Below are positions 27,413 through 34,681 of a stretch of DNA of 64,000 bases, piece after piece (positions within the stretch are counted from its first letter, which is position 1; every line of letters begins with the position of its first letter). Below the pieces are notes generated by a model. It did no database searches and had not been told where the DNA came from. It saw only the letters and a list, made by a program, of their open reading frames with translations. A program made the translations under genes and the position numbers. The DNA comes from Bacillota bacterium. GTDB taxonomy: Bacteria; Bacillota; Clostridia; Acetivibrionales; DSM-1351. The DNA lies in assembly GCA_023409265.1 (NCBI GenBank), contig JAEYHZ010000010.1:1-64000 (forward strand), in the 5' to 3' direction.

Positions 27413-27426
27413 CAAACGTATGTTCG
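27413..27426. promoter_or_regulatory. LexA (SOS) box
   Basis: CAAACGTATGTTCG is a full match to the Gram-positive LexA consensus CGAACRNRYGTTYG read on the minus strand. It covers the expected transcription start of the gene at 27440. Confidence 0.85.
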
Positions 27427-27439
27427 GGATGTGAATGCT

Positions 27440-27673
27440 ATGAGAAAAGTTTTTGTTGATGTAATGGTCCAATTTGTATCGGACGGATCTATAAATCCGA
27501 TTTATCTAATCTGGCCTGATGGTAGGCGATATGATATAGACAAAATAATTGACATCCGGAAGGCGGCGAGCCATAGCGTAGGAGGCCAGGGATATAGGTA
27601 TACCTGCAGGATATGTAACAGAGAGAAATATCTGTTCCTGGAGGATGATAAGTGGTTCATGGAAGGTAAATAG
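27440..27673 (+). CDS. Small SOS-controlled protein
   Basis: The 77-residue protein reads MRKVFVDVMVQFVSDGSINP, then WPDGRRYDIDKIIDIRKAAS and YTCRICNREKYLFLEDDKWF. I know this type beside dinB/ImuB-like repair genes in clostridia, under LexA control; the exact function is unknown. The start is ATG 27440 (GTG 27431 is in frame but poorly placed). The LexA box and promoter directly upstream predict induction by DNA damage. Confidence 0.72.
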   Translation: MRKVFVDVMVQFVSDGSINPIYLIWPDGRRYDIDKIIDIRKAASHSVGGQGYRYTCRICNREKYLFLEDDKWFMEGK

Positions 27674-27674
27674 G

Positions 27675-27707
27675 AAAGGATTACTCAGTAAATGGGTAAT
27701 CCTTTTT
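27675..27707 (+). terminator. Rho-independent terminator
   Basis: AAAGGATTAC (27675-27684) pairs with GTAATCCTTT (27696-27705), followed by T. It separates the SOS gene from the lysis genes. Confidence 0.8.
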
Positions 27708-27739
27708 GATTACCAAAAAATAAGAAAGGATGAAGGTAA

Positions 27740-28429
27740 ATGAAACAAGAAGGAAAGTTCATTCTAATGAGCAGGGACGAGCTCCGGAGTTATATCGAAG
27801 GGCTAAAAGGGTCAAAGACCTTTAAAACAATCCAGCAACATCATACTGCATCGCCGGCATATAAAGACGTAAAAAACAACCATTTCCAACTGATGAAGGG
27901 CATGGAGAATTATCATGTTAATACACTCAAAATGAGTGAAATAGCTCAGCACTTCAGCACATTTCCTGATGGAGCCATATGTGTTGGCCGTCCTCTGACC
28001 AAAGACGGAGGCGGATTCCTTGGAGATCAGAACAGAAACTCCATTACAATCGAAAATGTTGGGAACTTTGATTCGGACAATATGACAGAGGAGCAAAGGA
28101 AAAGCATTATTTTACTCAATGCCCTTCTATGTAAAAAGTTCAATATTGCCCCTTCGACTGCAACATTAATATACCACTGTTGGGTACAAAATAAGTCGTG
28201 TCCTGGAACAAAGTACTTTGGTGGTAATTCAAAAGCTGCTGCAGATCAAAACTTTATACCTCTGATAAAAGCTGCAATGCAAGAGCCATTGACGTTTGAA
28301 ATGGCCCTTCAGATCGTTGTTGAAAAAATAGATTCGAGCTACTCATACTGGCTGAAAAGGAAGGACATAGATCCTGCTTTTCAGGCTTTAATAATAAAGA
28401 TCGCAAAAACATATGTGGGAGGAAAATAA
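27740..28429 (+). CDS. Endolysin: N-acetylmuramoyl-L-alanine amidase
   Basis: The 229-residue protein is an Amidase_2/PGRP-type zinc amidase. It has the first His in TIQQHHTASPAY, a Tyr/Asn-rich core with ITIENVGNFD, and the second zinc pair in IYHCWVQNKSCPG. It cleaves the bond between MurNAc and L-Ala to release virions. The C-terminal 60 residues (YWLKRKDIDPAFQALI) are a small helical wall-binding region. No signal peptide is present, so export depends on the holin that follows. The tailocin endolysin at 51722 is a close paralogue. Confidence 0.9.
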   Translation: MKQEGKFILMSRDELRSYIEGLKGSKTFKTIQQHHTASPAYKDVKNNHFQLMKGMENYHVNTLKMSEIAQHFSTFPDGAICVGRPLTKDGGGFLGDQNRNSITIENVGNFDSDNMTEEQRKSIILLNALLCKKFNIAPSTATLIYHCWVQNKSCPGTKYFGGNSKAAADQNFIPLIKAAMQEPLTFEMALQIVVEKIDSSYSYWLKRKDIDPAFQALIIKIAKTYVGGK

Positions 28430-28430
28430 G

Positions 28431-28898
28431 ATGGATAATATTAATTCATTCAAAGCGGTTGTAACAGGTGTGTTTGTGGCTGTATCTGCAATGCTTGGTT
28501 GGTTCGGTTGGCTAATAGTGGTTTTTGTGGCCTGCCTGATTGGTGATTGGATATCAGGATCAGCTGCAGCAGCTAAAAACGGAGAATGGAGCTCAAAAAG
28601 GGGAAGGGAAGGAATTTGGCATAAGGCGGGTTGTATTGTTGTGGTGTTAGTTGCAGCTATACTCGATGGCGTTATAGGTTCAATTATAAATAATCTACCA
28701 AGTATAAAACTACCTTTTGAGTACACGGTATTGCTATGCCCCGTAGTCGTGGTGTGGTACATACTAACAGAGCTTGGCAGCATAGTTGAAAATGCTGGCA
28801 AGATGGGAGCTCCAATTCCGGGATTTTTGAAAAAAGCTATTGCATTATTTAAAGGTACCGTTGATGCTGCAGGAGAAAAATTGACAGAAGGTAAGTGA
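28431..28898 (+). CDS. Holin, phage_holin_4 / TcdE-type family
   Basis: The 155-residue membrane protein has an N-terminal FGWLIVVFVACLIGDWISG segment and two or three further hydrophobic helices, then a charged tail (AGEKLTEGK). The GDWISG and ELGSIVENAGKMGAPIPGF motifs are typical of the toxin secretion/phage lysis holin family. It opens the membrane so that the amidase reaches the wall. GTGGGAGGAAAATAAG precedes ATG 28431. Its paralogue is at 52410. Confidence 0.9.
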   Translation: MDNINSFKAVVTGVFVAVSAMLGWFGWLIVVFVACLIGDWISGSAAAAKNGEWSSKRGREGIWHKAGCIVVVLVAAILDGVIGSIINNLPSIKLPFEYTVLLCPVVVVWYILTELGSIVENAGKMGAPIPGFLKKAIALFKGTVDAAGEKLTEGK

Positions 28899-28905
28899 TA
28901 ATATC

Positions 28906-28933
28906 GCCCTCTCTTAATTGGGAGGGCTCTTTT
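28906..28933. terminator. Terminator at end of late operon
   Basis: GCCCTC (28906-28911) pairs with GAGGGC (28922-28927) followed by TCTTTT. It lies between the holin and a leftward gene that ends inside the hairpin. Confidence 0.7.
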
Positions 28934-29147
28934 CATTTCTATACATTCTACTTTCAAACATATCGTCTTCCACTGCTTTTAAATAAGTAATTACTTCAAC
29001 ATCATATTTGCCATTTAAAAAACCTGCATGAAAACCTTCAGGAAGATTCCAACCATAACCCCATTGCCATAAATAATACCCCTTATCTATCAACTCTTGT
29101 TTTAAGTGTAACCAGTGATCCCAAGACTTTACTACCTTTTGAATCAT
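28914..29147 (-). CDS. Small leftward SOS-linked protein
   Basis: The 77-residue protein (MIQKVVKSWDHWLHLKQELI...) is aromatic-rich with no family I recognise. I start it at 29147, where CGAGGTGAT precedes the ATG; the upstream extension crosses the ribosome site. A LexA box at 29165-29178 lies just upstream and is shared with the divergent gene at 29237, so both may be damage-induced. Confidence 0.55.
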   Translation of the reverse strand: MIQKVVKSWDHWLHLKQELIDKGYYLWQWGYGWNLPEGFHAGFLNGKYDVEVITYLKAVEDDMFESRMYRNEKSPPN

Positions 29148-29164
29148 ATTATCACCTCGAAAAA

Positions 29165-29178
29165 AGAACATATGTTTG
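29165..29178. promoter_or_regulatory. LexA (SOS) box between divergent genes
   Basis: AGAACATATGTTTG matches the LexA consensus at all but the first base. It overlaps the -35 of the rightward promoter. Confidence 0.8.
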
Positions 29179-29204
29179 TTTTTATTGTAATATAGTGTTA
29201 TAAT
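29176..29204 (+). promoter_or_regulatory. SigA-type promoter under LexA
   Basis: TTGTTT (29176-29181), 17 bases, TATAAT (29199-29204). The LexA box covers the -35. Confidence 0.7.
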
Positions 29205-29236
29205 AAATGCAAGGAATTACTTAGGAGCGATTAGAT

Positions 29237-29464
29237 ATGGTTGATTATTTTCTCAGAGCATCAAGGGATAGGAATATTATAATTAATATTATTTATTCTA
29301 AGGGAAATGAAATTACACAAAGGGATGTCAAGGTTCTAGATATAACGGATGGCAATGCAAAGGCCTTTTGTTATCTTCGGGATCAAATCCGGATATTTAG
29401 AGTTGAGAACATACTTTCAGCTGATTTTGTGAAAAATACTCAATCGTTAAGAATGGCTAAATAG
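29237..29464 (+). CDS. Small WYL-like protein, SOS-controlled
   Basis: The 75-residue product resembles a minimal WYL-like fold: INIIYSKGNEITQRDVKVLD, then AFCYLRDQIRIFRVENILSA. WYL domains sense nucleic-acid ligands in defence and repair regulators, and small WYL-like proteins occur in clostridial SOS genes. TTAGGAGCGATTAGAT precedes ATG 29237. The promoter with LexA box makes this a DNA-damage gene of the prophage. Confidence 0.65.
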   Translation: MVDYFLRASRDRNIIINIIYSKGNEITQRDVKVLDITDGNAKAFCYLRDQIRIFRVENILSADFVKNTQSLRMAK

Positions 29465-29478
29465 AAGCATTTATGCGT

Positions 29479-29508
29479 AACAGAGTAGAGTAATTTGCTC
29501 TGTTTTTT
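29479..29508 (+). terminator. Rho-independent terminator
   Basis: AACAGAG (29479-29485) pairs with CTCTGTT (29498-29504) followed by T's. Confidence 0.75.
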
Positions 29509-29528
29509 ATTTGATTTGGAGGACATTT

Positions 29529-30284
29529 ATGAATAGTTTTATAGGATGGATCGGGGGAAAGAAGCTTCTCCGGAAAGAAATAGTAAGCAGGTTTCCTGAA
29601 AATTTTGATAGGTATGTCGAGGTGTTTGGTGGCGCGGGATGGGTGTTATTCTACAGTGATAAGCATGCCGAGATGGAAGTATACAACGACTATAATAGGG
29701 ACTTGGTTAATTTGTACAGATGTATAAAACACCATTGTCAGGAGCTGCAGCGAGAGCTTGCCTTCATGCTTAACTCCAGGGAGCTTTTTGAGGACTTTAA
29801 GACCCAATATAATACCAGAGGTATGACTGACATACAAAGAGCTGCAAGGTTCTTCATGGTGATCAAAACGTCTTACGGATCCGATTCACGAACATACGGT
29901 TGCGTTAAGAAAGATACTTCAGTTACAATAGAATATCTGAACCGGATCCAGGAGAGACTCTCCCGAGTAGTAGTAGAAAATAAGGATTTTGAATCTTTGA
30001 TTAAAGTGTATGACAGGCCGGCTGCACTGTTTTATCTTGATCCACCTTACTACGGTACCGAAAAGTATTACCAGGCTCAGTTCTCCCAGGAGGATCATGA
30101 ACGGCTTTACAGAACCCTTAAAGGTATAAAAGGGAAGTTCATACTATCCTATAATGATTGTGACTACTTATGGGAGCTATATGAGAATTTTCATATTGAA
30201 GCGATTGAAAGAAACAATAATTTGACTGCCAGGTATACTAATAAGAACAAGCGGTATGGGGAAGTTATAATCAGGAATTATTAA
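29529..30284 (+). CDS. Lone DNA adenine methylase, Dam/D12 class
   Basis: The 251-residue enzyme has the alpha-class N6-adenine methyltransferase motifs: SAM-binding FIGWIGGKKLLR with EVFGGAGWVLF, and catalytic FYLDPPYYGTEKYY. A later ILSYND motif is also typical. No restriction endonuclease lies nearby, so it is an orphan that probably protects phage DNA or marks it for control. TTGGAGGACATTT precedes ATG 29529; the upstream frame is not used. The gene stands between two terminators. Confidence 0.88.
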   Translation: MNSFIGWIGGKKLLRKEIVSRFPENFDRYVEVFGGAGWVLFYSDKHAEMEVYNDYNRDLVNLYRCIKHHCQELQRELAFMLNSRELFEDFKTQYNTRGMTDIQRAARFFMVIKTSYGSDSRTYGCVKKDTSVTIEYLNRIQERLSRVVVENKDFESLIKVYDRPAALFYLDPPYYGTEKYYQAQFSQEDHERLYRTLKGIKGKFILSYNDCDYLWELYENFHIEAIERNNNLTARYTNKNKRYGEVIIRNY

Positions 30285-30302
30285 GAATAAATTCGTGTCA
30301 TT

Positions 30303-30338
30303 AATAAAAAATAACAACCGAGCTTTTGCTCGGTTGTT
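30303..30338 (-). terminator. Terminator of the rnl operon
   Basis: AACAACCGAGC (30313-30323) and GCTCGGTTGTT (30328-30338) form a perfect 11-bp stem. On the minus strand it is followed by ATTTTTTATT, so it ends the leftward operon. The plus side has no U-tract. Confidence 0.85.
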
Positions 30339-30352
30339 CTCGGTTCATTAGA

Positions 30353-30721
30353 TTATATAATATAACCATTTTCAATCATTTTCTGTTGTGTGCTATTTAA
30401 AACAGAGTGTGTAAGATAAAAGTTCTTACCTTTTAGAAAGTCACTAACTACCTTTCTAATTAAATCGTTTTTTTCTACAATAATGTAATTAAATGTTTCA
30501 GCTACAAAACCTTCATTGTTAAAAAAAACATTAGCATAACGTTCTTTGGTATTACCTGATGATAAAATAAAGTCGAAAATAACATATCCAGGTTTTGAAA
30601 AAGTGTTATTTAACAAGGGAACTAATCCCTCAATGCCATTTAAAGGCTGGTAATGAGAAGTGGGCACAATAACACATAAATAATTTTCATTTGGACTTGG
30701 GATCAATTCGTAATTATTCAC
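30353..30721 (-). CDS. rnlB: RnlB-type antitoxin
   Basis: The 122-residue size matches E. coli RnlB, and the central YVIFDFILSSGNTKERY with a following acidic strand resembles RnlB. It lies directly after the toxin gene, 56 bases on, as in rnlAB. The start is GTG 30721 with AAGGAGGTGGTA upstream. RnlB binds and blocks the RnlA RNase; when phage infection stops its supply, RnlA cuts mRNA. Sequence similarity is modest to my eye, so the name leans on size and place. Confidence 0.72.
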   Translation of the reverse strand: MNNYELIPSPNENYLCVIVPTSHYQPLNGIEGLVPLLNNTFSKPGYVIFDFILSSGNTKERYANVFFNNEGFVAETFNYIIVEKNDLIRKVVSDFLKGKNFYLTHSVLNSTQQKMIENGYII

Positions 30722-30777
30722 ATTACCACCTCCTTATATAATAATTATACCATAATGTCATAAAAAAGTCATTACCT

Positions 30778-31908
30778 TCAAGTATTAAAGTATTTGTCAA
30801 TTAACTTAAACACATCGTGGATTATAGGGCCAACCTCGCTAATCTCCAACATTCTTGTTGTATCAGATAGTGCATTAGGTTTATCCCAATGAAAAAGCGA
30901 ATTCCTAGTAATATATATTTTATCATAAGTTTCATTTATACATTTTATCCTATTTTGATTATTTCCAAAATTAGGATAAAATTTATTTTTCAGTGTTCCC
31001 CCTATCTTTTCACCATTAGCATCCTTAACTGGACTAAACATTGAAAAGCTGTCATCAAAGGGTACACTATTTGCATACATTATATGTTTTAAATGACCTT
31101 CTAAGGCTCTCAATGCTGGGAATACAAGATAGGTTGCATCAAACATAGTATTATTATTCCTTTTATTTTGTAAAGCTTGGCAAAGGTGACTTTTTACTTT
31201 ATCATTCAAATACTTATACGCCTTAGGTAAAAGCCCCAGATATTCATCAAGTATTTCCTGTTCAGTTACATCTGTACCATAATAAGAATTTATAGCTTCA
31301 ACATTGGATGTAGAGTCTACTAATTCAGCCATATATGAAGCACATGCTGAAAATAACAACAATGGTTTTCCTTGAAACATCAGAGTATTCTTATTCTTAT
31401 AATATGTAGCAGTTACTTCGCTATTGTCTTTACCAACTATTTTCGAAATTTGTTCGTGAGCATCATCTCTAACATATTCGAAACTATTAAAAAGCTCATC
31501 TGTGCTGATTAGATGCATAAATTGTTTATATTCATCTAATAAAATTCTTTTATAAACTAGAGGATCATTTGATTTTTTACATGCTCCAAGTATTTTTTCA
31601 AAATTTTTGTTTAGTGATAAATAGTTTTCAGATACATTATTAGGATTAGATATAATTTCAGAAGCAAACATTTCTTGTAAGTCCTGATTTTCTCCTTGAC
31701 CTGTTTGGATTGTTGTTTTATAAGTATTTCTAAAGAGAAAATCCAAGAAAAAGGACCTTCCATCTACACATACTTTTGTTCTAAAACGTAACCCATCAGC
31801 TGATTCTAGATTACTGACACTATATTCTGCGTAACCATTCTCCATACAGACTTCGTGGATAGCTGGTATTATCCTACTTCTGATAAGTTTTGTATCTTTA
31901 TGTGACAT
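30778..31908 (-). CDS. rnlA: RnlA-type toxin (RNase LS, HEPN family)
   Basis: The 376-residue protein has the RnlA plan: a small N-terminal domain (1-90), a middle domain (about 95-200), and a C-terminal HEPN domain (about 205-376). In the last, R335-N-S-L-F-H340 is the RX4H catalytic motif and E270 (ALEGHLKHIM) is the expected acidic partner. RnlA is an endoribonuclease that degrades mRNA and stops phage growth; T4 Dmd counters it. AGGAGGGGC precedes ATG 31908. It follows the RNase H gene by 15 bases and precedes rnlB, so all three form one operon. Confidence 0.85.
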   Translation of the reverse strand: MSHKDTKLIRSRIIPAIHEVCMENGYAEYSVSNLESADGLRFRTKVCVDGRSFFLDFLFRNTYKTTIQTGQGENQDLQEMFASEIISNPNNVSENYLSLNKNFEKILGACKKSNDPLVYKRILLDEYKQFMHLISTDELFNSFEYVRDDAHEQISKIVGKDNSEVTATYYKNKNTLMFQGKPLLLFSACASYMAELVDSTSNVEAINSYYGTDVTEQEILDEYLGLLPKAYKYLNDKVKSHLCQALQNKRNNNTMFDATYLVFPALRALEGHLKHIMYANSVPFDDSFSMFSPVKDANGEKIGGTLKNKFYPNFGNNQNRIKCINETYDKIYITRNSLFHWDKPNALSDTTRMLEISEVGPIIHDVFKLIDKYFNT

Positions 31909-31923
31909 TAGCCCCTCCTAAAA

Positions 31924-32832
31924 TTAAAAGTTTAATAAAAATTCTTGATTATCTAAAGAAGTGGAAATTTTCCATTGCAAGGTTCGTTTACAAATATCAA
32001 TTTCCGCATGAACTGAAATTATCTCATTTTGTGGTTTTCCAAGGTTATTCCAATGCTCATAAATGAAGTTTTCAATATTTTTATCAGAAATTTCTATTCC
32101 ATCAATATAATGAGATATTCTAATTTTAGCCTTTGACTTTATTTTTTTCCTAATACAATCCCAAAATAGTTTATAATCTGCATTATTCAAATCATTATTG
32201 GGATTGGGATTTCCGATATTGTTTTGCTCTATGGCCTCTTTAGCTAAATTGTCGGCAAGATCATTGTAAATGTTACCACTATGCCCTTTGACCTTTTCAA
32301 ACGAAATATTAATAAGAGATCTGTACTTTTTAATAAACTCAACATATTTTTGAGTCCCTTCTTTGTTTGCTTTCCATTCTTCGTTTGCCCAGCGTGCTAT
32401 ACCTTCATAGTCATGGAATATTGCTACTGATTTGTACCCATTATTTGCCGCCCATTTAATTGCAACCATAGCCCCGAGCAATTCTCCTGCAACGTTTCTC
32501 ATATCAATATGATCAGGCGATTTTCCTATACCATTCAGCTTTTCGATGACTTCCTTATTTTTTATAATGATACATCCATAAGAATACATTTGCTTACTTT
32601 CTGAGAAGCTTCCATCCACATATACATCAATCTCGCTATGTGGTTTAGATATCGTATTATGAATTTGGGAAAATACAGTAGGATTTAAAAATGCTTCTGC
32701 TTCTTTAAGGGTTTCAAATGATTTATATATTGCACCGCTGTAACCTTCAACTTGTTTTTTGCAATCTGCCCAACTCTGGTAAATCCCTGGCTCTCGGCCG
32801 GCCTTGACTGCATAAATCTTATTTTTTGACAA
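31924..32832 (-). CDS. RNase HI with N-terminal viroplasmin domain and extra C-terminus
   Basis: Residues 1-50 are a caulimovirus viroplasmin/hybrid-binding domain (YAVKAGREPGIYQSWADC...). Residues 68-200 are RNase HI with the catalytic set D73 (VDGSF), E117, D141 and D191, plus the KGHSG loop at 182-186. About 100 further residues (200-302) match nothing I know. It heads the rnlA-rnlB operon. In E. coli the chromosomal RNase HI both stimulates RnlA and is needed for RnlB inhibition, so this is likely a dedicated partner. TTG 32832 follows GAGGAGGCGAGAGC. Confidence 0.88.
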   Translation of the reverse strand: MSKNKIYAVKAGREPGIYQSWADCKKQVEGYSGAIYKSFETLKEAEAFLNPTVFSQIHNTISKPHSEIDVYVDGSFSESKQMYSYGCIIIKNKEVIEKLNGIGKSPDHIDMRNVAGELLGAMVAIKWAANNGYKSVAIFHDYEGIARWANEEWKANKEGTQKYVEFIKKYRSLINISFEKVKGHSGNIYNDLADNLAKEAIEQNNIGNPNPNNDLNNADYKLFWDCIRKKIKSKAKIRISHYIDGIEISDKNIENFIYEHWNNLGKPQNEIISVHAEIDICKRTLQWKISTSLDNQEFLLNF

Positions 32833-32873
32833 AGCTCTCGCCTCCTCTCAGCCTTTCTATATATTTATAGTAA

Positions 32874-32902
32874 AGTATAATATTTATATACAACCCAGTC
32901 AA
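32874..32902 (-). promoter_or_regulatory. Promoter of RNase H-rnlA-rnlB operon
   Basis: Read on the minus strand: TTGACT, 17 bases, TATACT. The plus-strand coordinates are -35 at 32897-32902 and -10 at 32874-32879. Expected start lies about 35 bases before the TTG codon. No LexA box overlaps it. Confidence 0.75.
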
Positions 32903-33340
32903 ATGTAATAATACCATAATTTGTTGTTTGGACATAAAATACACAAATTTTACTTGTAGTTTCGAGCTATACTATAAATTTTTATTAAATTTATAGTTAT
33001 AAATAAACAAAAAGAGCGGCAGCCACAGCTCCGCTTTTTATTGCCTCTCCAAGCAATCCCTTCAGATCCCAAGAAGAGTAATTTTAATTTTTGGGATAAA
33101 TATATTGTACCATATTTTGTAAAATAATCAAGAATAATGTTATACACATATAAAGGAATTCCTCTGGTATAAACCAGGGGAGTATAATTTTCCAGTTAAA
33201 AATAAAGTTATCGACATAATTTGACAAAATAAAAGTAAAACAGTATATAGCTTATGTATCAAAACTAAGTTTGGTAAGTGAAATATTAATAAATACGAAC
33301 CTGTCGACAAATTGAAATTTCCAGTTGCGAATAATAGATA
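32903..33340. other. Non-coding stretch with two hairpins
   Basis: No gene is convincing here. A hairpin at about 33008-33041 (GCGGCAGCCACAGCTCCGC between A and T runs) may be a bidirectional terminator. A second stem at 33161-33180 (CCTCTGGT paired with ACCAGGGG) has no U-tract. The rest is AT-rich without recognisable signals. Confidence 0.4.
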
Positions 33341-33369
33341 TTGAAAGGTTTATCAATGAGTAGTATACT
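33341..33369 (+). promoter_or_regulatory. SigA-type promoter
   Basis: TTGAAA (33341-33346), 17 bases, TATACT (33364-33369). A LexA box lies eight bases further on. Confidence 0.75.
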
Positions 33370-33376
33370 TACAAAC

Positions 33377-33390
33377 AGAACATACGTTCG
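33377..33390. promoter_or_regulatory. LexA (SOS) box
   Basis: AGAACATACGTTCG matches the LexA consensus at all but the first base, at the expected transcription start of the next gene. Confidence 0.85.
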
Positions 33391-33448
33391 AAAATGACAA
33401 GGGATAAATCGTGAGTGCGGCATATTTTTTTGTGGAGGATTATGTCAA

Positions 33449-33634
33449 ATGAATGAGATTGAAGAAGAGTTACTTAAGATAAAAAAGATTTTTTCAAAAA
33501 AGTCAATTGAAGAGCTACCATGTATTCCTGTTAGTGAAATATATAATAAATTAATGGGTACATATAAATCTCCGATTGCTGGTTTAGTTGGTGTATATTT
33601 GCTTGGAACCATTCATGGAAGTAAAGATACCTGA
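33449..33634 (+). CDS. Small SOS-controlled prophage protein
   Basis: The 61-residue protein has a charged helical N-terminus (MNEIEEELLKIKKIF) and a mildly hydrophobic C-terminal stretch (SPIAGLVGVYLLGTIHG) that could touch a membrane. I know no family. TGTGGAGGATTATGTCAA precedes the ATG. A consensus-like promoter with LexA box upstream predicts damage induction. It is the last gene before the attachment site. Confidence 0.6.
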   Translation: MNEIEEELLKIKKIFSKKSIEELPCIPVSEIYNKLMGTYKSPIAGLVGVYLLGTIHGSKDT

Positions 33635-33661
33635 CGGTTAAAATGACGGTTTTTTGACGTT
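33632..33661. repeat. TGACGG repeats near att, possible integrase arm sites
   Basis: TGACGGTT occurs at 33632 and 33644, with a variant TTGACGTTTT at 33654; another TGACGG lies at 33930 beyond the tRNA fragment. Spacing near one helical turn beside an attachment site suits arm-type binding sites of a tyrosine integrase. Confidence 0.4.
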
Positions 33662-33790
33662 TTGTATTAAAAATATTTACTTTCGTAAATAAAAGTATAA
33701 ACACACAATAATACAGAAACTATGAAAACAAGAAAAATAAGTAATCCTGGCATTGGCTTTTAGAGGCGGGTTTCCGAAAGTAAACAAAAA

Positions 33791-33861
33791 TTAACCCCGC
33801 GGGACTTAAAATCCTGCGGGGTTAACCCCCCGTACCGGTTCGATTCCGGTCTTCGGCACCA
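33791..33861 (+). other. Attachment site: 3' fragment of tRNA-Leu(UAA)
   Basis: From the anticodon stem on (33800-33861) the sequence is the 3' part of tRNA-Leu: loop CTTAAAA with anticodon TAA (33805-33811), long variable arm, GGTTCGATTCC T-arm, acceptor CTTCGGC, A and CCA (33859-33861). The 5' half is missing. Instead, TTAACCCCGC at 33791 mirrors GCGGGGTTAA at 33816-33825, giving an inverted repeat centred on the anticodon loop. This is the core of a tyrosine-recombinase att site. It marks the right end of prophage 1. Confidence 0.85.
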
Positions 33862-33862
33862 A

Positions 33863-33894
33863 AACTTTCAAGATGATTCTTGGAAGTTTTTTTG
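33863..33894 (+). terminator. Terminator following tRNA fragment
   Basis: AACTTTCAAG (33863-33872) pairs with CTTGGAAGTT (33879-33888) before a T-run. Confidence 0.8.
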
Positions 33895-33951
33895 TTTTTG
33901 TCAGATAAAGTATAGCTGAAGACTTATTGTGACGGTAGCACTATCTGTTCT

Positions 33952-34275
33952 TTACTTATTCTTTAAATAATTTGCGAAATTAAACAGTTCCTTCTTGCCC
34001 TCTTCATTTAGTGACTCATAAATTTCCAAAAGTTTGTTATTGGACTGCTCCAGATACATTGTCTCTGATGTTCCACCAAGCCAATCCAGGCTGACGTTGA
34101 ATTTTTTAGATATAAGTATGGCAATGCTCATGGGAACATCTCTGGATTCCTTCTCATTCTCTCCTTCATACCTGTATACTGAGCTCCTATGGATACCAAG
34201 CATTTTTGAGTATTCATCAACTGAATACCCCAACTGTGTTCTTAATTCTTTTATACGTTCATTTACTATTGACAT
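33952..34275 (-). CDS. XRE-family repressor of the tailocin locus
   Basis: The 107-residue protein has an N-terminal Cro/CI helix-turn-helix (IKELRTQLGYSVDEYSKML, then HRSSVYRYEGE) and a short C-terminal helical part (NKLLEIYESLNEEGKKELF). AGGAGGTTTTTACA precedes the ATG at 34275; the longer frame upstream is not needed. It is divergent from the tail genes, so it probably represses them. It lacks a LexA-like self-cleavage domain, so induction must act through another factor. Confidence 0.82.
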   Translation of the reverse strand: MSIVNERIKELRTQLGYSVDEYSKMLGIHRSSVYRYEGENEKESRDVPMSIAILISKKFNVSLDWLGGTSETMYLEQSNNKLLEIYESLNEEGKKELFNFANYLKNK

Positions 34276-34323
34276 TGTAAAAACCTCCTGTATAAGTCGT
34301 AACGACATTATTATATATTTTTT

Positions 34324-34360
34324 GTTTCCAAATGTAAATAAAAAGTTTCCGTTTGGAGAA
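34324..34360. promoter_or_regulatory. Possible repressor operators
   Basis: GTTTCCAAATG (from 34324) and AGTTTCCGTTTGGAGAA (from about 34344) share TTTCC half-sites and lie between the divergent repressor gene and the rightward promoter. Similar half-sites recur at 34402 (GTTCCC) and 34638. Binding by the XRE repressor is inferred. Confidence 0.35.
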
Positions 34361-34366
34361 AATATA

Positions 34367-34395
34367 TTGACATTGATTAAATAGAATGTTATTAT
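34367..34395 (+). promoter_or_regulatory. Rightward promoter of tailocin locus
   Basis: TTGACA (34367-34372), 17 bases, TATTAT (34390-34395). It gives a leader of about 280 bases before the first gene at 34682, in which I see no gene of size. Confidence 0.7.
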
Positions 34396-34637
34396 GATGA
34401 TGTTCCCAAAACGCGACAAATTAATTAAGATGAGCCTTCGATTAGAATGATTTATTTCTAACTCGAAAATATTGTGGATTGGATTTTATCTTAAGTAATA
34501 CTACGAAAGAAGTAAGAAAATCAAGGGGTGTACGAATTTGGTTTCACTGACTGGATGCGAAAATATCATCAGACAAGTAAAATTCTGATAAAAATATAAA
34601 TTCCACTCCTGGTTTGAGGTGTTTTTATACACATTTT

Positions 34638-34653
34638 GTTCCTGAATGGGAAC
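34638..34653. promoter_or_regulatory. Inverted repeat before tailocin regulator
   Basis: GTTCCTGAATGGGAAC is a 5-bp inverted repeat with a six-base centre, 28 bases upstream of the regulator start. It may be an operator. It does not fit the LexA consensus. Confidence 0.35.
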
Positions 34654-34681
34654 GATATAGGTATTTGTAAAGGAGATAATC

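Noticed and set aside
30353..31908. Ordinary type II toxin-antitoxin pair such as HigBA or RelBE
   Set aside because: The toxin is far too large (376 residues) and has the RX4H HEPN motif and RnlA domain plan.
32950..33147. Leftward 65-residue ORF
   Set aside because: It lies across a hairpin flanked by A and T runs, has no ribosome site and shows no protein-like pattern.
33791..33861. Functional tRNA-Leu gene
   Set aside because: The D arm and 5' acceptor strand are missing; only the part from the anticodon stem to CCA is present, so it is an att remnant.
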